In this document: one piece after another, positions 1-7,328 of the stretch
How the letters are laid out: every line of letters starts with the position of its first letter
How positions within the stretch are numbered: the stretch's first letter is position 1
Assembly: GCA_022822265.1 (NCBI GenBank)
Contig: JAJECA010000025.1
Location: 62,001 to 126,000 of the forward strand
Source: Acidimicrobiia bacterium
GTDB lineage: Bacteria; Actinomycetota; Acidimicrobiia; Acidimicrobiales; Bin134
Direction: 5' to 3'
DNA: 64,000 bases
Notes under the pieces: generated by a model
The model's database searches: none
What the model saw: only the letters and a program-made list of their open reading frames with translations
What the model was told of the DNA's origin: nothing
Translations under genes and position numbers: made by a program

Positions 1-83
1 CGTCGATGGGCGAAACCCGCCAAACCAACTACGTGTTCATGCCCCGCTCGGCCGAGCAGTGGATGGCGATGTTCGGCGGGTGA
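1..83 (+). CDS. 3' end of an unrecognised gene
   Basis: Only the last 26 codons are inside the window, read in frame 3 and ending at a TGA at 81-83. The visible tail contains TNYVFMPRSAEQW and ends MAMFGG. I do not recognise the family from this fragment. The stop overlaps the ATG of the next gene (TGATG), so the two are probably translationally coupled and belong to one operon with the two AhpD-like genes that follow. Confidence 0.5.
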   Translation, partial: SMGETRQTNYVFMPRSAEQWMAMFGG

Positions 84-457
84 TGGGAATGAGCTCAACT
101 TCCACCGACAATCCCCTGGCCGCCTTGGACTCCCATGTGGCTGGCCCGCTGGAGGAGTTGGTGCAGGCCCTCGATGGCGTGGGGCTGGATCGCGGATTGT
201 TGGAACTTTGCGCTGCCCGCATCGAGCAGATGATCGGCGGTGGGGCGTCGGCCGCTTCTCCCCAAGACGACCGAGAGAGGGTCGTGCTGGCGTTCACCGA
301 GCAATACGTGCTGGACGCCCACGGGGTGACCGATGAGCTGTGCGCCGAGTTGAATGCCCATCTGTCGCCGCCGGAGCTGTCCGCGCTCACCACGGCCATA
401 GCCACGTTCGAAGCCCTGGCTCGCAGCCGGGCAGTGTTGAAAGGAGTCATGGAATGA
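83..457 (+). CDS. Carboxymuconolactone decarboxylase (AhpD-like) family protein lacking the CxxC motif
   Basis: A 124-residue protein. The segment ERVVLAFTEQYVLDAHGVTDEL followed by LSPPELSALTTAIATFEALARSR is the helical second half of the CMD/AhpD fold, where many family members read ALAFAEQ...HGVTDEL...L...IA.FN. No Cys pair is present at the place where thiol-active members carry CxxC, so peroxidase or disulfide chemistry by this chain alone is unlikely. I chose the ATG at 83, which overlaps the previous stop; an internal ATG at 89 is possible. It is followed by a second CMD protein with a 4-nt ATGA overlap, so the two may form a heteromeric pair. That partnership is inference. Confidence 0.7.
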   Translation: MGMSSTSTDNPLAALDSHVAGPLEELVQALDGVGLDRGLLELCAARIEQMIGGGASAASPQDDRERVVLAFTEQYVLDAHGVTDELCAELNAHLSPPELSALTTAIATFEALARSRAVLKGVME

Positions 458-957
458 CCAGGATCGCCATCCCCGAAGGTGGAATGTCGCTCTTCGACCA
501 CCAGCCCGAGCTGTTCGCGGTGTTCAACCGGTTCTACGGCACGCTGTGGAGCGAAGGGCAGTTGGACCAGGCCACCAAGGAGGTGGGCCGGCTCCGCAAC
601 GCCAGGGTCAACGACTGCAACATTTGAAAGAACCTCCGCTTCGCAGGTGCGAAGCAGCAGGGGCTCACCGAAGATCTGGTGGAGCAGATACAGGATGGCT
701 ACGGCGACAGCGATCTGCCCGATCGATTGAAGCTGGCCTTGCGAATGGCCGATGCGGTGATCTCCGACCCGTCAGGGCTGAGCGAGGCTGATCAGACGGC
801 TCTGCGGGAGGAGTTCACCTCGGCCGAGTTGGCTGAACTGGCATTGACAGTGGCAATGGCTGCCGGATTCTCCAAAGCGGCCATCGCTTGGGGCCCGCCC
901 CCGGTCATCCCCGTTACCGAAGTGCCCACCCCCACCCCCGATGGAACGGTGGGCTGA
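454..957 (+). CDS. AhpD-like (CMD family) selenoprotein with a CxxU redox motif; TGA at 625-627 read as selenocysteine
   Basis: Conceptual product of 167 residues if TGA 625-627 is decoded. Frame 1 runs without break through the TGA: upstream it encodes RLRNARVNDCNI and downstream KNLRFAGAKQQGL, which together give the AhpD-type core with C-N-I-U where relatives have CxxC. The second Cys is the attacking thiol in AhpD, so Sec would replace the nucleophile. The C-terminal half (LALRMADAV...TSAELAELALTVAMAAGFSKAAIAWG) is typical CMD sequence, so the reading frame is conserved beyond the TGA, which argues against a dead gene. A hairpin at 638-655 with a GGU-containing loop lies at bacterial SECIS distance. 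The ATG at 454 overlaps the previous stop and has AGGAG at 442-446. Expected role: thiol/selenol peroxidase or reductase partner. A selA/B/C/D system must exist elsewhere; it is not in this window. Confidence 0.8.
638..655 (+). promoter_or_regulatory. SECIS-like hairpin for UGA 625-627
   Basis: GCTTCGC (638-644) and GCGAAGC (649-655) form a perfect 7-bp stem closed by the tetraloop AGGT (645-648). The loop carries GGU, the feature SelB recognises in bacterial SECIS elements, and begins 17 nt after the UGA, within the usual spacing. The hairpin lies inside the coding sequence, as bacterial SECIS elements do. SelB recognition is inferred from known elements such as E. coli fdhF. Confidence 0.75.
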
Positions 958-966
958 GTTGAACGG

Positions 967-1050
<84 letters not shown>

Positions 1051-1149
1051 TGGTTGTCGGGGTGGTCAGCGTACAAGACAACCGAACAGATCGATAACCA
1101 AGAATCACGCGAAATCCCTAGCCGAATGCCAAATTTGTCGAACGCTGGT

Positions 1150-1155
1150 TATAGT
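1150..1155 (+). promoter_or_regulatory. Possible -10 box for the PP2C gene
   Basis: TATAGT lies 38 nt before the PP2C start in the 143-nt space after tRNA-Leu. The hexamer 17 nt upstream (TGCCAA at 1127-1132) is a weak -35 match. The rest of this intergenic stretch shows nothing else I can identify. Confidence 0.3.
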
Positions 1156-1193
1156 CCTCCGCAAAGTGGGGGCACCACGGTCATGGAACTCTG

Positions 1194-1991
1194 ATGATCC
1201 GGCTAGAGGCGGGGCAAGCCACCGATAGAGGCCGACGTCGAGAGAAAAACGAAGACTCGATGCTGGTTGAAGGAGAACTCTTCGCGGTCGCTGACGGGTT
1301 GGGGGGTCACCGAGGCGGGGAGGTGGCGTCGGCCTTGGCGGTGGAGGTGCTGGCTGCCCAGGTAGAAACCGCGGTAGAGGCGCGAACTGGTGATCGTCGG
1401 CGACATCTGTTTGCCCGTCGGCCGAATGAGTCGCGGGCTCCTACGCTCGATGAGCTGGTGGATGCGGTGGATCGGGCGAATGAGGAAATCTTGGCCAAGG
1501 CCACGTCGAGTCCTGAATTGGAGGGGATGGGGACCACGTTGTGCGCGCTGGCGGTGGTAGAACACGAGCAAAGCCGGGAGTTGGCGGTGGTCAATGTCGG
1601 CGACTCCCGGGTGTATCGCTGCGATGACAGCGGGTTCCACCAGCTCACCGAGGACCACACCGTGGTGCAAGAGATGGTCAAAGCAGGAATCCTCACTCGC
1701 CAAGAAGCGGAAGTCCACACTTACCGTCACCATCTCAGCCGAGCACTGGGCATTGAGTCGAAAGTGGTGGTGGACGACTGGGTTCTGGAGCCGGTGAGCG
1801 GCCATCGCTACCTGCTGTGCTCAGACGGGCTGACCAACGAGGTACCCGATCGGGACATCCATTCGATCCTGCTGCAATTCGAGTCGCCGGCCGAGGCGGC
1901 GGATGCGTTGGTAAGCCAGGCCTTGCAGCACGGGGGCAGCGACAACATCACGGTCGTTATCGTGGACGTGGCCGACGTCGCCCTACCTTAA
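1194..1991 (+). CDS. PP2C-family protein Ser/Thr phosphatase (PstP/Stp type)
   Basis: A 265-residue soluble PPM phosphatase. Metal-binding and active-site motifs are present in order: RRREKNEDS near residue 15, DGLGGH near 35, GDSRVYR near 140, SDGLTNEV near 207 and DNITVVIV close to the C-terminus. It hydrolyses phosphoserine and phosphothreonine and most likely reverses the kinase encoded immediately downstream (start 34 nt after this stop), as PstP and PknB do in other actinobacteria. Unlike mycobacterial PstP it ends right after the catalytic domain, with no transmembrane or extracellular part. The ATG at 1194 lacks a strong Shine-Dalgarno sequence, but no better start precedes the conserved N-terminus. 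Confidence 0.92.
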   Translation: MIRLEAGQATDRGRRREKNEDSMLVEGELFAVADGLGGHRGGEVASALAVEVLAAQVETAVEARTGDRRRHLFARRPNESRAPTLDELVDAVDRANEEILAKATSSPELEGMGTTLCALAVVEHEQSRELAVVNVGDSRVYRCDDSGFHQLTEDHTVVQEMVKAGILTRQEAEVHTYRHHLSRALGIESKVVVDDWVLEPVSGHRYLLCSDGLTNEVPDRDIHSILLQFESPAEAADALVSQALQHGGSDNITVVIVDVADVALP

Positions 1992-2024
1992 AACCAGCAG
2001 GTCGAGAAGTACGCTAGTTTCGCC

Positions 2025-4385
2025 ATGCCAGACAACGGTCAGGAGCTTTTGGGCGGTCGATACCAGCTGCGAAGCCAGATTGCTCGCGGCGGTATGACCG
2101 ATGTTTTCCTGGGTCACGACACCTTGTTGTCGCGGCCGGTGGCCATTAAGCGCCTGTTTCCAGAATTCGCCGCTGATCCAAGCTTTGTGGAGCGATTCCG
2201 GCGGGAGGCCACGGCGGCGGCCAACCTCAATCACCCCAACATCGTGGCGGTGTATGACTGGGGTTCGGCCGAGGGCACGTACTACATCGTCATGGAGTAC
2301 ATCGAGGGCCAAAGCCTGGCCGAGCTCTTGCGCTCGGATGGCCCACTGCCACCGGAACACGCCGCAGAGATCGCCCTTTCGGTAGCTGCCGCACTGGGCT
2401 TCGCCCACAACAACGGGGTCATCCACCGAGACGTGAAGCCGGGCAACGTGCTGCTGTCGCCCGACGGGAAGGTGAAGGTCACCGATTTCGGTATTGCCAT
2501 TGCCGCATTCGGGGGAGCGGAGGCGAACCTCACCCAGACGGGCTCGGTGATGGGAACAGCCACCTACTTCTCCCCCGAACAGGCCCAGGGGCAGTCGCTG
2601 GATCACCGCAGTGATCTGTATTCGCTGGGGATCGTGTTATACGAGATGCTCTGCGGCCGACCCCCGTTCACCGGCGACAGCTCGGTGGCGGTGGCCTACA
2701 AGCACGTTCAGCAAGCAGTGCCCGCCCCGTCGTCGCTGGGCGTCGTGCTGCCGGAGTCGCTTGAGGCCATCACCATGAAGTTGCTGGCCAAGAATCCGGC
2801 CCAGCGGTATCCGACCGCTCGAGACCTCCAGCGGGACTTGCGGCGATTTCGAGAGGGTCGCCATCAATTGTCAGCCCGCAAGCAGCCAGCTGAGACCCCT
2901 CCGGCATCCGACGCTCCGCTCGCAGCAGAGACTCCGCCAGCCAAAGAAGCGGAGCAGCCTGCGGTTGCCCAGCAACCACCACCGGCCGCGGGCGGGCCGC
3001 CCCAGCCCCCGGCCTCCCCACCTCCCGCACCGGTAACGGTTTTGGAGCCCTCGTCTCGCGCTGGTTTGTACACCGCCGCCGCGGTGATATTCATCGCCGT
3101 GGCCGTTCTCGTGTTCTTTGTGCTGTCGAACGTTCTCGAAAACGGCGAGGACGTCGCTCCGCCGCCGGTGACCGTTGCCCCGGTTCCCCTGGTTTCGGTG
3201 CCCGACGTGGTGGGATTGTCCAGCCAAGCGGCCATTCGAGAGCTTCGGGCTTCCGGATTCGTGGTCAGCCAGGTGTTTGAGGCCAGCGAGACGGTGCAGG
3301 CCAATGAGGTGATCTCCCAGTCCCCGACGGCGCTCTCCGAATTGGAGCAAGGAGACGAAATCGAGATCACGGTGAGTTCGGGGGCGGTTCCGGTGGCGGT
3401 GCCCGGGGTGGTGGGCCAAAACGCCAATGACGCTGCTCGCTTCCTGCAAGACCGCGGATTTGCAACAGAACTGCGAGTGGAAACAGGGTCCACTGCTCCG
3501 GCAGGACAAGTGCTGCGCCAAGAACCGGCGCCCGGCAGCGAAGTAGCACCGGGCAGCACCGTCGTACTACATGTGGCCGAGGGGATTCAGCCCGTGGAGG
3601 TCCCCGATGTCAAGGGTATGACCCTGCTGCAAGCCACGCAGGTTCTGGCCCAGGCCGGACTGTCGGTGACCGACGAGCCTCTGATGGAACCGTCCAGCGA
3701 CGTGGAGGAGGGTTTGGTGATCGGCACTGAGCCCGCGCCGCCCGTCCTGTTGCTGCCCGACTCTTCGATCACCATCGTGGTATCCACTGGTCCGGAGTAC
3801 GCGGTGGTGCCCAGTCTGATCGGTCTGACCCCGGACACTGCCGCAGAGCGTTTGGCCGAACTGGAGCTGGTGCTGATTCAACCGGTTCTCGAATGCGATT
3901 TTCCCAATGACACAGAGGAGCTGGTTGGCCGAATCATGGGACAGGTACCGCCGGCCGACGAGGAGCATCCTCTGGGTACGGAGGTGATCGCGTGTCTGGG
4001 TCAGCCTGCTTCGTTCATACCGCCTCCGGCGACCGTCGAACCCGGGCCCACCAGGGACCCGGGTCGCCCGGTTGAGCCCTTGACCCCCCGACAAACCCAG
4101 GCCAGGGACGCAGCTGCGGATGTAAATTTGAGGTCCATTGCGGCGGCGAGTCAACCGGGTGCTCTGGGAAGCATCGCCAACTGGAATGCGCTGTCGAACA
4201 GGTTCCAATCGGAGTGCGGTGCGCTGGCCGCGGCCTACTTAGACATCCCCGGGTTCTCCGTGGAGTGGAACCTTGAGCCCCCCTATCCGATGCCGGCCGC
4301 GGCGGCCAACGCCTCCAACTGGGCTGAAGGGATCGATGGCGACACGCCGGGCGTGGACGATGGTTGCGCGGTGTCTTGGAACTAG
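2025..4385 (+). CDS. pknB: PknB-like Ser/Thr protein kinase with four PASTA domains
   Basis: A 786-residue membrane receptor kinase. The cytoplasmic kinase domain is at about residues 12-275: catalytic Lys42 in [14 protein letters not shown] with Asp136, DFG at 154-156 and [11 protein letters not shown] Pro/Ala-rich juxtamembrane linker (about 285-345) leads to one transmembrane helix ([20 protein letters not shown], about 347-366). Four PASTA repeats follow, each opening V-P-(D/G/S)-(V/L)-x-G; such repeats bind muropeptides or lipid II. The last 110 residues after PASTA 4 form an extra extracellular domain with paired Cys that most PknB proteins lack. Role by family: control of septal and apical peptidoglycan synthesis. 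Its stop shares CTAG with the convergent amidotransferase. A TACGCT box 9 nt before the ATG may be its promoter. Confidence 0.95.
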   Translation: MPDNGQELLGGRYQLRSQIARGGMTDVFLGHDTLLSRPVAIKRLFPEFAADPSFVERFRREATAAANLNHPNIVAVYDWGSAEGTYYIVMEYIEGQSLAELLRSDGPLPPEHAAEIALSVAAALGFAHNNGVIHRDVKPGNVLLSPDGKVKVTDFGIAIAAFGGAEANLTQTGSVMGTATYFSPEQAQGQSLDHRSDLYSLGIVLYEMLCGRPPFTGDSSVAVAYKHVQQAVPAPSSLGVVLPESLEAITMKLLAKNPAQRYPTARDLQRDLRRFREGRHQLSARKQPAETPPASDAPLAAETPPAKEAEQPAVAQQPPPAAGGPPQPPASPPPAPVTVLEPSSRAGLYTAAAVIFIAVAVLVFFVLSNVLENGEDVAPPPVTVAPVPLVSVPDVVGLSSQAAIRELRASGFVVSQVFEASETVQANEVISQSPTALSELEQGDEIEITVSSGAVPVAVPGVVGQNANDAARFLQDRGFATELRVETGSTAPAGQVLRQEPAPGSEVAPGSTVVLHVAEGIQPVEVPDVKGMTLLQATQVLAQAGLSVTDEPLMEPSSDVEEGLVIGTEPAPPVLLLPDSSITIVVSTGPEYAVVPSLIGLTPDTAAERLAELELVLIQPVLECDFPNDTEELVGRIMGQVPPADEEHPLGTEVIACLGQPASFIPPPATVEPGPTRDPGRPVEPLTPRQTQARDAAADVNLRSIAAASQPGALGSIANWNALSNRFQSECGALAAAYLDIPGFSVEWNLEPPYPMPAAAANASNWAEGIDGDTPGVDDGCAVSWN

Positions 4386-4969
4386 GGGCTGGCGGCCGTC
4401 TGAGCCAGAAAATTGGACAGCATGTCGTGGCCCGAAGCGGTGAGAATCGACTCAGGATGGAACTGCACTCCCTCCACCGGGTGATCACGGTGGCGCAGCC
4501 CCATCACCAGCCCGTCGACGGTCTCCGCCGTGATGGCCAGGACATCGGGCACCGAAGACCGCTCCACAATCAGTGAGTGGTACCGGGTGGCCTCGAGGGG
4601 ATTGGGAAGCCCGGCAAAGACCCCTTCTCCAGTGTGGTGGATCACCGACGTTTTGCCGTGCATGACCTGGGGGGCTCGGATCACCTGCCCGCCAAAAACC
4701 TCCCCGATGCATTGCAACCCAAGGCACACTCCGAGCACTGGTCGGACACCGCAGAACTCTTGAATGAGGGCATTGCTCAACCCGGCATCGGAAGGTCGTC
4801 CCGGCCCGGGGCTGATGAGCACGCCGTCGGGGTCCAAGTCGAGGGCCTGCTCGAGGGAGAGGGCGTCGTGGCGAAAAACGATCGGTTCTGCCCCCAGTTC
4901 ACCCAGGTATTGGACCAGGTTGTAGACGAACGAGTCGTAATTGTCGATCACCAGGATTCTGGAGCTCAC
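4382..4969 (-). CDS. pabA: Glutamine amidotransferase, anthranilate / aminodeoxychorismate synthase component II
   Basis: A 195-residue class I glutaminase that supplies ammonia to a chorismate-using partner (TrpE or PabB, not in this window). It begins with [14 protein letters not shown], has the oxyanion and nucleophile motif GVCLGLQ with Cys82, and carries HPES near residue 172 for the catalytic His-Glu. I chose the GTG at 4969 because it sits directly before the conserved [10 protein letters not shown]; a longer frame upstream has no family similarity. The kinase-amidotransferase-crgA order resembles the mycobacterial pknB-trpG-crgA neighbourhood near oriC. Which of PabA or TrpG it serves cannot be told from sequence; the enzyme may serve both. 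Confidence 0.9.
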   Translation of the reverse strand: MSSRILVIDNYDSFVYNLVQYLGELGAEPIVFRHDALSLEQALDLDPDGVLISPGPGRPSDAGLSNALIQEFCGVRPVLGVCLGLQCIGEVFGGQVIRAPQVMHGKTSVIHHTGEGVFAGLPNPLEATRYHSLIVERSSVPDVLAITAETVDGLVMGLRHRDHPVEGVQFHPESILTASGHDMLSNFLAQTAASP

Positions 4970-5035
4970 GGGTGCCAACGATATCGGGGGCCGCTGACCA
5001 CGAGTGCTGGATAATTCGGGGTCTATCCTTGGCCC

Positions 5036-5311
5036 ATGGCCAAGCCGACCAAGCGCAGAGTGCAAGGCGGGCGGGTAACACCAAGAGGTACCCGGCCCGA
5101 GAACGAGGCCGCACCTCGAGTGCCGGTCTCCGCCGAGAAGATCAGCCCAATCTGGGTGCCGGTGTTGATGTGCACCCTTCTGGCGCTGGGCGCCATCGTG
5201 ATCGTGCTGAACTACGTGGCGCTTCTGCCCGGCGATACCAACAACTGGTACCTGATGGGCGGCCTCGGGCTGCTGCTAGCGGGAATGCTGGTAGCCACCC
5301 AGTGGCATTAG
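5036..5311 (+). CDS. crgA: Cell division protein CrgA
   Basis: A 91-residue protein with a basic cytoplasmic N-terminus ([12 protein letters not shown]) and two transmembrane helices (about residues 40-62 and 70-88), matching the short two-TM CrgA family. The conserved segment [23 protein letters not shown] joins the helices. CrgA is an actinobacteria-specific septation factor that recruits or restrains FtsZ and penicillin-binding proteins. The ATG at 5036 follows TATCCT (5024-5029) by exactly 6 nt, so it is probably translated from a leaderless mRNA. The last 24 nt are duplicated in tandem just after the stop. Confidence 0.9.
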   Translation: MAKPTKRRVQGGRVTPRGTRPENEAAPRVPVSAEKISPIWVPVLMCTLLALGAIVIVLNYVALLPGDTNNWYLMGGLGLLLAGMLVATQWH

Positions 5312-5334
5312 CTGGTAGCCACCCGGTGGCAGTA
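5287..5334 (+). repeat. 24-bp tandem duplication of the crgA 3' end
   Basis: Two copies (5287-5310 and 5311-5334) of a unit beginning GCTGGTAGCCACCC, differing at two positions. The first copy is the end of crgA. Each copy contains GCCAC-3 nt-GTGGC, so the duplication puts two small hairpins across the stop codon, possibly acting in transcription termination or 3'-end protection. Confidence 0.85.
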
Positions 5335-5404
5335 ACAACCTGGTTGCCTCCAAGTTACGGGTTAGTTACGAGCTTGTAGTTTGTGCCCAGATTTGTTCAC
5401 AGTC

Positions 5405-5413
5405 TGTGGATAA
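5405..5413 (-). promoter_or_regulatory. Perfect DnaA box
   Basis: TGTGGATAA on the plus strand is TTATCCACA on the minus strand, the consensus DnaA 9-mer. Only this single box is evident in the 125-nt gap, so this is not an origin, but crgA-pknB regions lie close to oriC in several actinobacteria. Confidence 0.5.
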
Positions 5414-5436
5414 CCAGGGGCGCGCCTGACTGGGCA

Positions 5437-5694
5437 CTATTCGTCGATGGGAGCGAGCAGATCCATATCGTCGCCGCAATGGCGGGGCGGTTCGGGATCT
5501 TCCTCGGGGGCGACGGTCATGCGGACTTCGGCATAGCAGATTGAACACCGGTAGGTGATCTTCACCCTTCGCAGCTCACCGGGCGGTGGCGGAGGGGGAA
5601 GGGGCTGGCGGATCATCAACAGCACGCCGATGCCCACCCGGATGAGGATCATTCCGGCGAGGGTGGCGATGAGCACGCTTAGCCACAGAGGCAC
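5437..5694 (-). CDS. Small membrane protein with a C-terminal zinc-ribbon-like segment
   Basis: An 85-residue hypothetical protein. The N-terminal 30 residues form one hydrophobic helix (LWLSVLIATLAGMILIRVGI), followed by a proline run (PLPPPPPPG) and a cytoplasmic tail with CSIC and a later HC, a partial zinc-ribbon pattern. I do not recognise a function. The start is GTG at 5694, 6 nt after TACGCT on the minus strand, so probably leaderless. It is divergent from doxX across only 34 nt. Confidence 0.7.
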   Translation of the reverse strand: MPLWLSVLIATLAGMILIRVGIGVLLMIRQPLPPPPPPGELRRVKITYRCSICYAEVRMTVAPEEDPEPPRHCGDDMDLLAPIDE

Positions 5695-5728
5695 CTATTC
5701 AGCGTAGACGTGCCAGTACTGTGGGCCC
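5695..5728. promoter_or_regulatory. Back-to-back leaderless promoters
   Basis: On the minus strand TACGCT (5706-5701) precedes the GTG at 5694 by 6 nt. On the plus strand TACTGT (5717-5722) precedes the ATG at 5729 by 6 nt. Both transcripts would begin at or next to their start codons, so the two -35 regions must overlap in the opposing genes. Confidence 0.6.
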
Positions 5729-6241
5729 ATGGACGAGATGAATTTGGCAATGCTGCTGCTGCGGGTAGGCATCGGACTTACCTTCGCCGCCCACGGTTAC
5801 GGCAAGATCTTCCAGGGCGGGCGAATCCCCGGTACCGCTGGCTGGTTCGACAGCATGGGGATGAAGCCGGGCAAGCTGCATGCCTGGATGGCGGCGCTCA
5901 CCGAGATCAGTGCCGGTTTGCTGTTGGCATTGGGATTTCTCACCCCGTTGGCGGCCGCGGGAATGGTCGGGGTCATGGTGGTGGCCGCATGGACCGTTCA
6001 CCGCCACAACGGATTCATGATCGTGCGGGAAGGTTGGGAGTACACCTTCGTGCTGGCACTGGTCGCCGTGGCGGTGGCCACGCTAGGGCCCATGGAGTGG
6101 TCGGTGGACAACGCTCTGGGAATCGATGACGACTGGGACGGATACGTTGGCCTGGCCATCGGTGCGGGCGGCGGCGTCCTGGCTGGGATTACCCAGCTCG
6201 CCCTGTTCTATCGCCCCCCCAAGTCTGAGGAAGCCAGCTGA
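5729..6241 (+). CDS. DoxX family membrane protein
   Basis: A 170-residue integral membrane protein with about four hydrophobic helices. It opens with LLLRVGIGLTFAAHGYGKIF, the DoxX signature, and continues with LTEISAGLLLALGFLTPLAAAGM. DoxX proteins are linked to redox and thiol-stress systems, but the exact reaction is not established for this member. The start is fixed by TACTGT 6 nt upstream of the ATG. Its TGA at 6239-6241 is 3 nt before the GTG of the next gene, so the two are likely co-transcribed. Confidence 0.88.
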   Translation: MDEMNLAMLLLRVGIGLTFAAHGYGKIFQGGRIPGTAGWFDSMGMKPGKLHAWMAALTEISAGLLLALGFLTPLAAAGMVGVMVVAAWTVHRHNGFMIVREGWEYTFVLALVAVAVATLGPMEWSVDNALGIDDDWDGYVGLAIGAGGGVLAGITQLALFYRPPKSEEAS

Positions 6242-6244
6242 ACA

Positions 6245-7315
6245 GTGAGCGATACCGGTGTGGTCCTGTTGGATCACGAAGCGCTGCGGCGCTACGAGAA
6301 GCACATCTTGGAAGGACTGGGGGTTCCCTCCGACCAGGCTGAGATCGTCGTCGACAACCTGGTGGAAGCCGATTTGCGGGGCGTGGACTCCCATGGCGCC
6401 CACCTGATCGAGCTGTACGTGGCCCGGCTGAGGTCGGGGCACTTGCGACCTGTTACCGAAGTCGAGGTTGTCCGCGACGACGGCGCCACCGTGATGCTGG
6501 ACGGCGGCATCGGTTTCGGGCAGGTGTCAGGGGTGGCGGCCATGGAGTTGGCGGTCGAGCGGGCCAAGGCCCATGGGGTGGCGGCCGTCTCCGTTCGAGA
6601 GGGAACCCACTTGGGGGCCTTGGCCTATTACACGCTCCCCGCGGCCGAGGCCGGCTGCTTCGCCATGGCGGTGCAAAACGGCCCGGCCATCGTCCCTCCC
6701 TATGGAGGCCGGTCGGGCATCTTCTCCACGAATCCTTTCTCCTGGGCGGTTCCTGCGGGAGAGGAACTGCCCGTGGTGTACGACATCGCTACGACCGCGG
6801 TGGCCGGAAACAAGATTCTGCTGGCCAAGAAGCGGGGCGACCCGACCATTCCCGAAGGATGGGCCAACGACGAAATGGGCCGCCCCACCACGGACACCGC
6901 AACCGCGTCGGCTCAGAATCTGTGCTGGTTTGGGGGCTACAAGGGGTTTGGCATCGCCCTCATGGTGGAGGTGCTCTCGGGGATCGTTGCCGGAAGCAGC
7001 TTCGGGCACACCGAGCAAACCGAGAGTGAGCTGGTGGGCAATCGCCGTTTGGCCAAGGGATGGATGTTCTTCACCCTGGACCTGGAGCGGTTTTGCGGGG
7101 TGGACCGATTTCGGGAGCAAATGGACCAGCTCATAAGAGACGTCCACAACACCGAGCGGGCCGAAGGCGTGGACCGGATCTTTGTGCCCGGCGAAATCGA
7201 GCACGAGAACCGGGCCGAACGGCTCGCTTCGGGGATCCCCCTGCCGGTGGCGCTGGTGGAGGAGATCAGCGCAATCGGCGCCGACTTCGGCCTGCCCCCG
7301 CTGGGTTCTGACTAG
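6245..7315 (+). CDS. Malate/L-lactate dehydrogenase family (Ldh2) NAD(P)-dependent oxidoreductase
   Basis: A 356-residue protein of the MDH2/LDH2 superfamily, which is unrelated to the Rossmann-fold LDH. Family motifs visible are ADLRGVDSHG near residue 45 (catalytic His), GGIGFGQVSGVAAMELA, REGTHLGALAYY, the nucleotide-site segment IVPPYGGRSGIFSTNPFSWAVP, and GGYKGFGIALMVEVLSG. Members oxidise 2-hydroxyacids such as malate, lactate, ureidoglycolate or sulfolactate; the substrate here cannot be assigned. It starts with GTG just after doxX. It converges on the zinc-type dehydrogenase downstream. Confidence 0.85.
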   Translation: MSDTGVVLLDHEALRRYEKHILEGLGVPSDQAEIVVDNLVEADLRGVDSHGAHLIELYVARLRSGHLRPVTEVEVVRDDGATVMLDGGIGFGQVSGVAAMELAVERAKAHGVAAVSVREGTHLGALAYYTLPAAEAGCFAMAVQNGPAIVPPYGGRSGIFSTNPFSWAVPAGEELPVVYDIATTAVAGNKILLAKKRGDPTIPEGWANDEMGRPTTDTATASAQNLCWFGGYKGFGIALMVEVLSGIVAGSSFGHTEQTESELVGNRRLAKGWMFFTLDLERFCGVDRFREQMDQLIRDVHNTERAEGVDRIFVPGEIEHENRAERLASGIPLPVALVEEISAIGADFGLPPLGSD

Positions 7316-7328
7316 CGGGAGATCGACG

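Noticed and set aside
625-627. Premature TGA as a sequencing error or a dead gene
   Set aside because: The SECIS-like hairpin at the right distance, the exact position at the CxxC motif and the intact frame beyond it fit Sec decoding better. It remains possible until the Sec machinery is found.
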